Positions 1-12,000 of a stretch of DNA of 64,000 nt are shown in pieces (the stretch's first letter is position 1; each line of letters begins with the position of its first letter). The stretch comes from Brachionus rotundiformis (Eukaryota; Rotifera; Eurotatoria; Ploima; Brachionidae). The position numbers and the translations under genes are program-made. Below the pieces are notes generated by a model, which searched no databases, was not told the DNA's origin, and saw nothing but the letters and a program-made list of their open reading frames with translations. Location of the stretch: assembly GCA_016802295.1 (NCBI GenBank), contig JAESIW010000157.1, forward strand, positions 143,395 to 207,394, read 5' to 3'.

Positions 1-616
1 CATTTCTTTCCGACTTACCCTTCCTTTATTATGGTGGTCATAAATACGAAATGTAAGTTGTAGCTTTTTCTTAATGTCCAAGCTGGATAAATGTGATATT
101 CCTATTAAATATTCCACAAAGTCAACTCGTTTATTTTTATCTTGATCAAAAGCATTGAATAATTTTGAGCAAATTTTATCGGGTTTGCCACCTGGATAAA
201 GTCTTTGAAAGGATCGAATCAGTTCCTTTTTTTCCAAGAATCCACAAGGACAATCTTTCTTATAAAGAATTTATTCAATCTTTGCTATTTTTGTCAGAGA
301 TTAATTGAAATAATAAATAAATTAAATATCTAGATAAAATGTTTGTTTTGTTTTTTAAAATTTAATAAAAAGTTTTTGTAAAAAACCGGATTGAAATAAA
401 ATGTCAAGAGTTTTTAAAAATATATATTTATTAATATTCTTACTATGAATGAAGTATGCCATTTTATAATTTCATCTCTGTCATACTCCGTGTTTTGTAT
501 TAAAAATTCAATGTCATCCTAATGATAAAATGGTTAAATTATTTAAATTAGGAGACAATTTCTACTTCTTCAAGAGCTGGTGGAACAATCTGATCTTTTG
601 CTTTTGTATTTCCCAT
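1..616 (-). CDS. NCS-family calcium sensor, 3'-truncated by window edge
   Basis: Neuronal calcium sensor-like protein (hippocalcin/recoverin family); such proteins bind Ca2+ and switch membrane-attached partners. Model: complement(join(<1..258, 444..518, 566..616)). Exon 1 (17 codons) starts MGNTKAKD, with Gly2 as a possible myristoylation site, and ends before GTAGAA. Exon 2 is 75 bp, with AG at 519-520 and donor GTAAGA. Exon 3 starts KDCPCG, the Cys-Pro signature of the inactive first EF-hand, and carries EF2 (DQDKNKRVDFVE). It runs off the window inside EF3, so the C-terminal half lies outside. All joins are phase 0. EF2 has Lys at loop position 6 where Gly is normal, which suggests weaker Ca2+ binding. 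It is the most diverged member of the array that follows. Function is inferred from family only. Confidence 0.8.
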
Positions 617-1961
617 CCGACAGCAAGCTATTGCAAAAAATTAGACAATTTTACAAAATAAATTAATATTCATTTTATTCTAAAAAGATAAAATAGTTTT
701 AGTTTGCAAGACTCTTAGAGCATAAAGTTTTGAAACTATCGCTTAAATAAACCTTAATCCATAAAAAAGATAAATTTAGATGGAGCAATTGTCCTGGGAG
801 AAATATTTAAACAAATGATGCTAATTTAAGTATGAAAAAAATTTGAAGGATGATTTTTTTAGATGCATAACAGGCATATTCTAGGATATAGACTTTTTAA
901 TGTAAATATTTTAATGTCGTTTTTTTGGCTTTGATTTAAAAGAATATTTGTCTAATTTCCCAACAAACTTTTTTTGATATCTTACATAATAGGTAAATTT
1001 TTTATTTTCATATATATTTTTTTTTCAATTTTATATCAGCATAATGAAAAGATGATTTATTGAAAACATTCTAAAAGGTTTTACTTTAAAATTTTCAATT
1101 TAAATTATGTAATTTGTTTTAGTCAAAAATAAAATAAAATGTACAAATAAATTGTAAAAACAATCCAATTTTGAAATGTTGATTAAAAAAAGTTTAAATG
1201 GAATTAAAATATAAAATTTTCAGTAATTTAAGTTTTTTGGCATAATTATGAGATAAAATATTTGAATAGAAATTTTTTCATAATGATCTCATTTCCACGT
1301 CATTTAAAAATGAAAAAATTACATTCAGCTTTATTTTCAAAAATCCAAATATGCCCTTTTAGTGGATAAGTTTTATCAAAATATTACTAATTAAGTAAAG
1401 ATAAACTTAGATAAATTTAAAAAATAAGTTTTGTCCTTAATTAAGAGAGCATAAGCAACCAACTTTATTTATTCTAAAAGAAATTATTTTTCAAATTTTT
1501 AAATTTGGAATAAAAATTATATCATAGAATTTTTTCTAAATTAGCAATTAGTCAATTTAAACATAAAAAAAACTTGGCAAAATATACTCATTTTTTTCTA
1601 ATTAAAAAGCAAATTTTAAAAGGTTCATGAATAATTTAAAGTTAGTAATTTACAGATACTAGTTTTGTTATTCATCAGAAAATATTACTAATAAAAATTT
1701 TAATCTAACAACCTACCTTTACAACCTAAACATATTCAGTAATTATTTCAAAATAAAAAGTAATTAATGTTTGAATATTAGGTGCAATTTAAAGACCTAG
1801 TGTGCACTTATTCTTTGTTAATTCAGAAATTTCTAAATACGAGCCAATTAAAATAATAAAGTTTATTCAAAAATATAGTTAATTAATCTAAATTAATCAT
1901 CGTAATCTAAAATAGCTCTAAAAAATTTAAAATAGTATTTAAAAGTTAATTATAACACAGA
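617..1961. other. AT-rich intergenic region
   Basis: No ORF, RNA gene or clear repeat can be supported here. It separates the 5' end of the truncated NCS gene from the 3' end of the next one, so it should hold the promoter of the first. Confidence 0.6.
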
Positions 1962-2543
1962 TTAAATAAGAGTTGGATTCAAAAATTTCATCAATACAGG
2001 ATCAGACAAACATCCTTCAACAAATTCTTTCTCATCAAGGGTGTTTGAATAGTTGGTGTCCATTTTTCTGAAAATAGCTTCAGTTCTTTCCTTAGGATCA
2101 TTGTCGCCCTTGCGGTTTTTTTCACCATACAAATCGTAAATGGCGTTCAAAAGTTTGATCATCTCTTTTTTCTCTATGCGTCCATTGTTGCTTGTGTCAT
2201 ACAAATCAAACGCCATTGAGAGTTTTTTTCTAATATCACCAGAAGAAGAGGTTGATATGGCCACTAGAAATTCAACAAAATCGATTTTTCCAGAACCATC
2301 TGTGTCAAATAGCTTAAAAACTTCAGTTGAAAAAGTTTCGGCTTTGCCAGTGGGGAAAAATTCTTTGTAGACTTGTAAGAATTTCTTCTTGTCCAATTCA
2401 CCTTTTGGACAGTCGAGTAAGAATCCAGCGTGCCATTTTTTTATTTGGTCTCGATTGTAGTTGGTATTCTTAAGCAAAAATTGGATTTCTTCTTCTGTTA
2501 AAAGTGTTTTGTCGGCTTTCTTCTTACCACCTTTGTTACCCAT
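1962..2543 (-). CDS. Intronless NCS-family calcium sensor
   Basis: A single uninterrupted 193-residue reading frame for an NCS/hippocalcin-like protein. It starts MGNKGGKKKAD (Gly2 plus basic residues, typical of an N-myristoylated membrane anchor). EF1 is replaced by the CPKG signature near residues 45-48. EF2 spans about 80-91 (DTDGSGKIDFVE), EF3 116-127 (DTSNNGRIEKKE) and EF4 162-173 (DTNYSNTLDEKE). EF4 has Asn instead of Gly at loop position 6, so its Ca2+ binding is doubtful. The ATG is preceded by an A/T-rich leader and matches the N-terminus of the neighbours. Every neighbour in the array has introns while this copy has none, which suggests a retrocopy or intron loss. The frame is intact and probably functional. 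Confidence 0.93.
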   Translation of the reverse strand: MGNKGGKKKADKTLLTEEEIQFLLKNTNYNRDQIKKWHAGFLLDCPKGELDKKKFLQVYKEFFPTGKAETFSTEVFKLFDTDGSGKIDFVEFLVAISTSSSGDIRKKLSMAFDLYDTSNNGRIEKKEMIKLLNAIYDLYGEKNRKGDNDPKERTEAIFRKMDTNYSNTLDEKEFVEGCLSDPVLMKFLNPTLI

Positions 2544-3214
2544 TTTTTCGAATGCTGAAAATTTTTCTAAAGAAAATAATAAAAAATATGAGAGCTACAG
2601 CTAAATTTATTTCTAAAAAGTGCTCTCCAAAGACACTTACTCTTAAAACAACACCATGTTTTAAGTAACTAACAGCAAAAATGTTATAATATTAAAATTT
2701 AAAGAATATTCTGAACAAATTAAAAAAAAATAAATATATTTATAAAAATAAAATTTCTTCATCTAGCTTCTCTTCAACTTTATATTTTTCGTAGCTATTA
2801 ATAATTTCAAATTAATAACCCAATGCAAATAAATCCTATTTTACCTTTTTATTTCTCTTCAAAATTTTGAATAAATTTTCTCTAAAGTTGACAATAACAA
2901 TAAACCTCCAAGTCTTTCTATTCTTAAGCCCGCAATAAAACCCCCGTATTTAACTAATCATAATAAAAAATTAACTCAAATAAAAGCTAAATAGTATTTT
3001 TTATCATTTGTTGTTGTAAGCTTTTTGTTGTTTTTTAAGGAAACTCAATTTTTGTTACTTAGATCCAAAAAGTAAATTAGCGACTAAATATCAAGTTTAG
3101 CTGTGGGTATGTGGACAAGATAAAAATAAAAAAATGTAAATTAATTAATTCAAAAATTTATTTATTAACTTTATCTTAACTAAATATCAATTTAATCTGA
3201 AAAAAAAAAGAGGC

Positions 3215-3903
3215 TTAAACTTGAGGCACAAGAATGCGCATTAAGACAGGATCTGATAAGCATCCGTCAATGAACTCGTTTTCGTCAATTGTACCATTGT
3301 TGTCTCTGTCTAGTTTGTTAAAAATGGCTTCAACTCTCTGCTTTGGGTCGTTGTCATTTTTGCGGTTTTGTTCTCCTGTCAGATCATAAATAGCTTCTAT
3401 TAATTTGATCATTTCTTTCTTGTCTATTTTGCCATTGTTGTTGGTGTCATAAAGTTTAAAGCCAAGTTGAAGTTTTTTTTTGACATCACCCTGAGATGAT
3501 GTCGATATAGCGATCAAAAACTCGCTAAAATCGATTTTACCACTGTGGTCCGAATCGAAAACATTGAAAATTTGAGCGCTGAATTTTTCCGCTTTTCCTT
3601 GAGGGTAAAATTCCTTAAAAACATTGGTAAACTGCTTCTTATCCAATTCTCCTTTGGGACAATCTCTCTATAATAAAAAGAAACTACTTTGTTTTTGTCA
3701 AAAAAACAAACATACCAAAAAGCCAGCATGCCATCTCAGGATTTCTTCTCTGGTATAATGCGTATTGTTCAATAAGAATCGAATTTCATCCTAAAAATTT
3801 AATTTTAAACAATTAAATTCAACTTTATTATCTTTATATTTAATTGTACTTCTGTTAACACAGTTAAATCTTTTTTTTTGTTCTTAGCACCTTTGTTACC
3901 CAT
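3215..3903 (-). CDS. NCS-family calcium sensor, three exons
   Basis: Model: complement(join(3215..3667, 3716..3790, 3850..3903)), 193 aa. Exon 1 encodes MGNKGAKNKKKDLTVLTE and ends at GTACAA. Exon 2 (25 codons) starts DEIRFLL. Exon 3 starts RDCPKG after an AG and runs to the stop, ending ILVPQV. The two introns are 48 and 59 bp, both phase 0. EF1 is degenerate (CPKG); EF2 (about 81-92, DSDHSGKIDFSE), EF3 (117-128, DTNNNGKIDKKE) and EF4 (163-174, DRDNNGTIDENE) all keep Gly at position 6 and Glu at 12, so all three should bind Ca2+. It is the second complete gene of the minus-strand array and is closely related to the genes on both sides. Calcium sensing is inferred from the family. Confidence 0.92.
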
Positions 3904-5479
3904 TCTAATTTTTTTCCCAAAATTTTAATTTTATTTCTAAATAAGAATGCTTTCTAAAATATTGTCAAGGTATAGTAATTTAAAAGAAGCTCTTGAATTT
4001 TAATTTAAACTGCGCCAAATTAAATGTTTTAGCTCAATTAATGTTTTCTCTAGCTCATTCAGAGTTTCTTGTTTATGGTACGCTAATTATGCAACATATT
4101 TTGCCTTAACGCAAAAATACCTCTAAGATTTATAGAAAAAAATAATAGATTGCCATTGAAATTAAATGTACAAATTTTAATTTTTGATCGCTTGTAAATT
4201 GGTGGATTGTAGGCTATCCAAAAGCTTTTGGGACATACACAGATGGGTTTTCATTTTTATTTACTTAAAATAAAATTTTTTATTTTTTCTTTTATTATTC
4301 GTTCGTGATTAAAACGGGTCATGCAACTTATAAATTTTAAAATTTTAAAACAATTTTAAAATGTCTAAAAAATCATGATATATTAACTTTAACTTTTTTT
4401 TGAATTCCTACATGTTTTTTTTTCCTAATTATTATTTAGTTAATAAAGATCTCTATCATTTATAGCTATTTTATACTCTAAATTAAAGAGACATATGTGT
4501 ATGCCAAAAAGTAGAATAAAAAAATTCTCTGAAATAATAATATTAAATATTTGTCTATTTATTTATTTTAAATATTAATTCAAAGATGACAGATTTGGGC
4601 TCAGTACAATGTGCAAAGCTTGTTACGAATAATTATATTTTCTTAAAAATTTCTTAATTTAAGATCAATCATGAGCTACAGGTGCTCGGAAAGCAAGCAT
4701 TTAGGCAACAAAATCATTTATTATTCGAACAAATCCACTGAAATATTTTGTTAAATTAAGCCTAAAATCCAAGATTACCATCATTAAATTGTTAAAATAA
4801 TCGGTAATTTTTCTTAATGATCCTGTGACTGATGTAGCTGATGCAGCGTCATTTACTAATTGATATAAATTCGATTAGATCAAAAAATAATTTCGATTTA
4901 AATTCGGTTTATACCGAATAAAAATCTAGTAAATATGAATATAAACTCACAATTTTCTGAGTATCTAAAATATTTTTATATGAGACAGCAATTTTATTTA
5001 AATTTTTTTTGTTACACTTTAAGAAGGAAATTGAAAATATTATGATTTTTTCTTTTTTTATCATACATAAAAGATTCTTAATTTAAATTTTTTAATCAAT
5101 GATTGTTAATATTTTGTTCATAATAATTTAAAGCTATTTAGTTTTCCTTTATGAAGATTTAAAAATTCTTATCATTGTAAAAGGCTTATTGGAATTAATT
5201 ATTAAAAAAGAAAGAAAATATTTTTAAATATCAAATGAATTTCAAAAACAACAATATTAATTAATTATCTTAATTGCAGAGCCAAATAAACCCTAGACAA
5301 TTCATCGGCCATAAAAGCAGCTTATTAGTTGTCAAAATTTATTACATATGAAAATGTCAGTCGAGAAATTTAGCCTTAGAGATTTTTTTATTTTAAAACA
5401 AAAAATTTTGTTAATTTTAGCGTTTTATTCTCAAAATCTACTCAATAAAAAAATAATTACTACTTTAATATCAATTAAG
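3904..5479. other. AT-rich intergenic region
   Basis: No supported gene or repeat. The 5' flank of the 3215-3903 gene lies at its left end and the 3' flank of the next NCS gene at its right end. Confidence 0.55.
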
Positions 5480-6210
5480 TTAAGCATTCGGTGCCAAAAA
5501 GTTCATTAGAACAGGATCGTTGAGGCATCCATCAACAAATTCATCTTCAGACAACGTTCCACTGTTGTCTCTGTCTAATTTTCTGAATATGGCTTCGACT
5601 CTTTGCTTTGGATCGTTGTCGCCCTTGCGATTAGATTCGCCCAGTAGGTCATAAATGGCAATTATAATTTTCTCCATCTCTTTTTTGTCTATTTTTCCAT
5701 TACGATTTGAATCGTACATCTGAAATGCTAAGCTTAGTTTCTTTCTGACATCTCCTTGAGCTGAAACAGATATGGCAATTAAAAATTCAGTAAAGTCCTT
5801 GGTAAGAATAGCATCAAAATTAAAATTCAGTTTTTTAAATAAAATCATACTATTTTGCCACTACGGTCGGTGTCAAATACTTGGAAAACTTGAGCACAAA
5901 ATTTGTCAGCTTTTCCCTGAGGGTAAAATTCTTTGTAAACTTCAGTGAATTTCTAAACATAATTTAAATACAAATTAGTTAAATAAACTGAATATGAACT
6001 TACCTTTTTATCTAGTTCTCCTTTTGGACAATCTTTCAAAAATCCATTATGCCATTGTATTATTTGCTCTCTGGTGTACTTGGTATTGGCCAAGAGCATC
6101 TGGATCTCATCCTCGGCTGAAAGAAAAAATTACTCTTTGTTCTAATACATTCGATTCTAATTACTTAACACAGTGGGGTCCTTCTTCTTTTTTCCAGATT
6201 TGTTACCCAT
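5480..6210 (-). CDS. NCS-family calcium sensor, four exons
   Basis: Model: complement(join(5480..5797, 5851..5952, 6004..6116, 6165..6210)), 192 aa. It starts MGNKSGKKKKDPTVL. The first intron is phase 1 and completes a Thr codon. Exon 2 (113 bp) holds the KDCPKGELDKK segment, exon 3 (102 bp) covers the linker and the first half of EF2, and exon 4 the rest. EF2 is about 80-91 (DTDRSGKIDFTE), EF3 116-127 (DSNRNGKIDKKE), EF4 162-173 (DRDNSGTLSEDE); the protein ends NFLAPNA. All three loops look competent. Introns are 53, 51 and 48 bp. Exon lengths 46/113/102 are identical to those of the gene at 9006-12392, so these two share a gene architecture distinct from their neighbours. Confidence 0.92.
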
Positions 6211-9005
6211 TTTTATTTTCTTATCTTTTAAAAATACGAAATTTAAAAATTTTAATAATTTATTTTTTTATGAAATTCTTGTTTAAAAGTAGAAAGAAAA
6301 AACAATTGTGTAAAACTTATATTATAAAAGAACGATTCAAAGTATCTACTGTTTTGAAATTTGATATTTTTTAAAGCACGGAAATTTTTTTTCGTAAAAA
6401 AATAAAAAAAAAAAATTGAAAAAAAATTTAGAAAGCTTATTAAACAAATATTTGAAAAAATTAATAACAAAACTCAATTCAAAGCTTAAAGTAACAACCA
6501 AGTTTTCAAAAACTAGGGTTTCGAATAAACAAATAATTATATATTCTTTGTATTCGAGTCCTACCTTCAAATTCTAATTGCTTAATCTAAAATGCAATAA
6601 AGATAAATTTCTAGATTTATTTTTTGTCTAAATGTTAAAGCTAAATATTTTGCTTGTTTTACGGGCTTTTCTAGATTATTAAAATTTGTTGCTATTTATA
6701 TATAATTTGACCGAAATTATTACAAAATCCAAATGAGTAATCCTCAAGCCAAATTAATCATTAGCACAAGTTGTTATATTATTCATAATTTTGTGTAATA
6801 AAATAAAGATAGCTTATCTATTTTAGGTGTTGATCATAAGTCTTAGATTTGCAATAAATTCTATTACAACTTAATTAAATTAATCAAAAATCAAGATTTT
6901 AATTATGTTTATTTCATCTTAACTTTTTGTTTGCCTTTGTTTTTGGATTAAATAAAAGCTAAATAGAAAAAGGACTAATTTTTCTTTCAAATATTTCCGT
7001 TTTGGGTAAATATTTCGACAAAAAATTTTGGAATTTATTTAAAATTACCACTTAATCAAAAGTAAAATGAAAACTTCTACTTGAGTTTAAATATAGAAAA
7101 TTATAGTCATGGAAATAATTAATTTAAATATTAACTGATATTTCTAGCTTAAAAAAGTCCATTATGTAATTTTTTGTTTTATGATCACTTTGCATAATTA
7201 TTTTACTCTTGGTGACAACATTTTTAAAGCTTAATTTTAAATTAAATTTTTTTTCGGAGAAAAATATTTAGGTCAATTAAACTTAACTTTCGAAATTAAA
7301 GTTGACTTTTATGGAAAAATATTTTGCTTTAGATCAAAAAAATTTCCCAAATTTATACGTCTATTGTGATGGCTTATCTTATCTTATCACTCTAATTTCA
7401 ATAAAGAGATGAAAAATTTTGGACAAAGCCATTAATTTTTGTCATAAAAAGCGAAATAATTCGAATCTAGGCCTATTTATTTATTAAAGTATGGATCCTA
7501 GCCATTACCAAAATAATCGATTTCAAAATTACTTACTTGTTTTGTTAGCATTTTGTTTTAATTAGCAAGTTTTATCATTTTATGACTGAATATCCAATAT
7601 CTAAGTAAAAATTCTTATTTTTCTCCTAATATCTATTTAAGGATTAATTTTATTTTCTGAATCAGCAAAATTAGAACTTAAGAATTTAATAAAATAACTT
7701 TTCAATTTATAAACGCTGACTATAACATATCCTTTTTTAATTGAGAATTTAATTTAAATAATTTCAGATACTAGTTTGTCATTACTTAATCCGTTACAAG
7801 CAACAGTACAATGCGTTTATAATGATAAAATAGGATACTTAATTTTTTTAAATGGAATATAAACATTTTCGATGAAGGCAGGGGAAAGAGCTTGCGTTTA
7901 ATATATTGCATTTTGATGATTAAAATAGTTTTAAAAAAATTGTTTTTGATACTTAAATTATATCTTTTGATAATAAAATTTATTCATTAAATATTTATAA
8001 AGCTAAAATAAGAATAATGTTTTAATATAATATTTTTGATAAATGAAAAATTAAATTAATTAAACTCTATAGCAAATATTTAGCTAAAAATCGAACTCTT
8101 TGTTAAATCTTGTCGATAAGAAGTGAAAATTTCTCAAGCTAAAATTAATTTTGATTAAATAAAATGAGCTATCGGATAATTAATAATTTTTATAGTAAAA
8201 ATATATTTTCCCTTTAAATCCCTTTAAAAATATTATCTTATACTCAATAAATTTATCCTAAAAATCTAATCAAGCAAGAAGACAAGTTTTGACATTAAAA
8301 ATAAAATAAAAAAATCAATTGTTATACATATCCATCTCACCTTATAAATTTGATCTTAAATCTTGCTTTAATAGTATTATTTTGAATAATTTTTTTCTAA
8401 ATTGTCTAGTCTATTAAATTAATTACAAAGGATCAAACGAATATCTTAAAAAACTCATTCATAACTCAATATTTTAAAAGTAATTATATTTGATTTGAAT
8501 TTTTTGTTGTCATTTTTTAAAATGATCGAATGAATGTTTATTTTCTTTAATATTTATATTATTAGTTAGCTATCAGATTACATGTAAAAAATTCTTAGTT
8601 GTAATAGCTTTTTCTTCTTTTTTGTCATCAAAAATAATCACTCATTTTAATTAAATCTAATCGATTTTTCATCAAATTAGATATAAATATAATATAATCT
8701 TAAACAATTAAATTTAATAAGTGTTATTGTAAAAAAAAATTGGGGTAAATATCAATTTATTATATATATATGTTTATTTTGATTTAGTAAGATACATTCA
8801 ACAAAATGAACACGTTTTTTTAGGATGAAAAACTAGATTGGGTCTGAAGTATCTTATTTATCATATTATCGAATATCTAGACTCGTGATTGATGCTTTAA
8901 TTAATATTCTATTTAAAACAAAAAATAATAAAAATTAAATTTTTTATTGAAAAATATTTAAAAATTTTATAATCTTGTTGATTCACTGTCTAAAAGAAAA
9001 AATAA
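6211..9005. other. AT-rich intergenic region (2.8 kb)
   Basis: The longest gap inside the NCS array. Short frames on both strands around 6250-6570 are low-complexity Phe/Leu/Lys translations of A/T runs and are not credible genes. Nothing else recognised. Confidence 0.5.
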
Positions 9006-12000
9006 TTATTGAAGGTTTTTAATTTTAATAAACTTATTGATTTTATTACATGGTTCGTCCATTAGTTGTGAAAATGACGGATCATTGGAAAAACCCTGAA
9101 TGAACTCTTCTTGGCTTATTAAACCGTCATTATTTGTATCTAATTTGCCAAATATTTCGTCGACTCTTTTTTTTGCGTTTGTTGAATTGTTTTTATCTGT
9201 TTCACCGACTAATTCAAGAATTGCCACAATTATTTTTTCTAGTTCCTTTTTGTCAATAAATCCATTTTTATCTGCGTCATACATTTGAAAGGCGACTGAG
9301 AGTCGATTTTTAAGACCAACTATTGGAAAAAATAAATTATGTAAAATTATACAAAGTTTTTGGTAAAATGGTTATTTTATTATTGCACTTAATTTTTAAA
9401 AGCAATTAAACTATTGAAAAAACTCGATATTGCTTCTTTAATTTTTCTAATTCTTTGATGAAATAAAAGTGATATGATATTTTTTTGAATTGAACTTGTA
9501 TTAATATTTTGAATCGATTGTATTTAGTTGAATTTTTTTTCCTCTTTTTTAAAACTTATAATTTTGAAAATCTGAAATTTTAATTTATAAGAATGAAAAT
9601 AAAGTTGTTTTAAGAGATTAAATGAAGTATTTAGCAATTTTTAATTCGTTGTGGTATCTATTGATAGCTAATTATAATCTATTTGGACCAAACAAGACAG
9701 ATATTATTAGATTGGAGGAAATAAGATTTTGAGGATGCATCTTGGAGACTAAATGGATAAGATCTCACACAGAAAACTTTTATACAAGCTTAAATGTTTT
9801 TGGATCAAATATTATTAACTGGATTTGGGAATGACATGTTAAGAACAATTGTAAGCCTACGCGGATGACACAAAAATCATCTCTGTGACAAACATAGATG
9901 AAATCAAAATATGCAAAATAATATTGACAATGTGAATACATGGTTCAACTAAGTTAAATGCAGAAAATGCAAAATGGTACATTTTGGAAATAAAAACAAT
10001 TCAAGTAGTTACAGTATAACATTCAGGTCAAGTAGGACTTTCAGAAATGAAAAATATCTGGGTATTTTAGTCACTTAAGTTCTTTGAATAATCAAATTAA
10101 GAGTAGTAAGGCAAATTAAATAGTGTTGTAAGTGGCAAGACTTAAGTTGACTAATAGTTTTATAAATCGACCAGGTCGACTAAGTCGTATATTATTCTCA
10201 TCATATTTTTTTATTTTAAGTGTAGTCAATTATTTTATAATCATGTATAAATTTAACAAAAATATAATTTAAAATTTCATAGTTAATAAAGAGTTCTTAT
10301 AAAGCGGTTTATTGCTCAAGTATTATAGAACTCTATTTAAATATTGTATTTCATTTTTATTTAATTAAAATTTTTTATCTAATTTTTCACAAATACTTGG
10401 GTTTTTCACTTGTGTAAAAATTCTGACAATTTTTTTTACATGTATGAGGGCTAGGTCTCAAAATATATCTCTTTCTTACAGTGAAATGACTTAAATTAAG
10501 TGAATACAAAATAAATGAATCACATATTTCTTTTGTTTAAAGTCGAAACAAAAGTCGACTTTGAATTAATATAACTCACAACACTAAAATTAAGAATTAG
10601 GAATGATTAGAAAGGCCTCAAAATTTGAAAATTTAAACACAAGTAGCATTAAACTGTTGTAAACATCCCCTATTAGACCTCTTTTAGAATATGTAATTTT
10701 TTGGTGTCCATGTATTGAAAAAGAGGATGTTGTGAAGTTCCTTTCAATTCGATCGTTTTAAAATCTGCAAATAACTCTGCAATTGTCTGCATTTTGCCAA
10801 CTTGCTTAAAGATTAAGCATTTTAAGGAGTAAATTATTCTTTAAGATAAAAAAGTTATTCAAGTTTTTCTGAATTAAAACGATCGAATTGAAAGGAACTT
10901 CACAGCCAGTAAAAAATACATAAAAGAGATTAAAAAAATTTTCAGAAGAGCAACAAAACTGATCCATGAGCCCCAAAATTTAGTATATATAGAGAGATTA
11001 AACGAGCTGGAATTGTAAGATTTACATACAAGAAGGACAAGAAGTGAATTAATATGATTTTATTAACACTAGAAAGCCCGAGGTGTTTTAAAGACCCCTT
11101 TTTAAAAAATTTAAATTTGAATATTATTTCTAAGGAAAAAAGTTATTAAAAATTACTCAAAGAAACTTAAAATCAACTTGTGATACTTAAATTTTTTAAA
11201 AATATTATAAATAAATTTTTTCTACGAGTCTTTACTTATTATCAAATTTAAAAATCTAAATAATAAAATGATATGGATGATTTAAAAACAAAATAAGTTT
11301 AAATTATTTTGTAAAAAATAAATTAATGATGATCTCTTTAGAATTTAAGCTTTAAATATCAAATAACAAATATTTATTAACTTGAATGCTCTTAATTAAT
11401 TATTTTTTAGAAAAAAACTTATTCGTTTAAAATGCAATTTAAAAAGGAATTCTCTTAATGTTTGTGATTAACTAAAAAAATGAAAATTTTCTAAAAGCAA
11501 AATTAATTTTTTAAATGATAAATTAATTTTTTTAAATACATCTAAAGATAGAGATAATATCCTTCCTGATCTTAAAAAGTGGAAATTTAAATAATCAAAT
11601 TTGACAAAAATTTAAACCGTTTTGTATTTTTTAATATCCTACGATTTCATAACTAATAATAACAGTTAGTTAGTAGTACTTATTTAAATTATTTGCTTAG
11701 CATGTAAAAAATATTATAAACAAGCTATCTTTGAATTAGTAAAAATAAATAAAAATAACAAAATTACCCTGTGAGAGTGTAAACATGGCCAGTAAGTACT
11801 CGTTAAAATCCTTTTAATTAAAATTCGATAAGAAAAAATAATTGAGTAATTTATTTTTACAATTTTTCCATTTTTATCGATATCGAATTTTTCAAAAATT
11901 TGATTACAAAACTTTTGAGCTTTACCTTCTGGATAAAGGTCTTGATAATATTTGATATAAGTCTTGGTAAAATTAAAAAGACAATTGAATTAACAGATTA

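Larger units (their letters stand above)
9680..11090 (+). mobile_element. Decayed non-LTR (LINE) reverse transcriptase remnant
   Basis: Plus-strand translations in shifting frames give successive LINE reverse-transcriptase blocks in the right order: DKISHRKLLYKLKCF at about 9751, the catalytic-type YADDTKI at about 9858, KCKMVHFG and KYLGIL downstream, then RRATKLIHEPQNL and ERLNEL near the 3' end (10946-11013). The family resembles CR1/Jockey-type LINEs. Stops, frameshifts and the loss of the segment between the palm motifs show that it is dead. It lies antisense inside an intron of an NCS gene and is interrupted by the hAT-like element at 10121-10586 and the TIR element at 10731-10904. Outer limits are approximate. 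Confidence 0.75.

Noticed and set aside
2140..2370. Plus-strand frame inside the intronless NCS gene
   Set aside because: An antisense shadow of a strongly conserved EF-hand coding sequence.
5798..5848. Alternative N-terminus MILFKKLNFNFDAILTK for the NCS gene at 5480-6210
   Set aside because: It reads through an intron; the AG acceptor at 5798-5799 and upstream exons recover the full family N-terminus.
6252..6570. Two overlapping minus-strand frames rich in Phe/Asn/Lys
   Set aside because: Low-complexity translation of A/T runs; no ATG context, domain or splice support.
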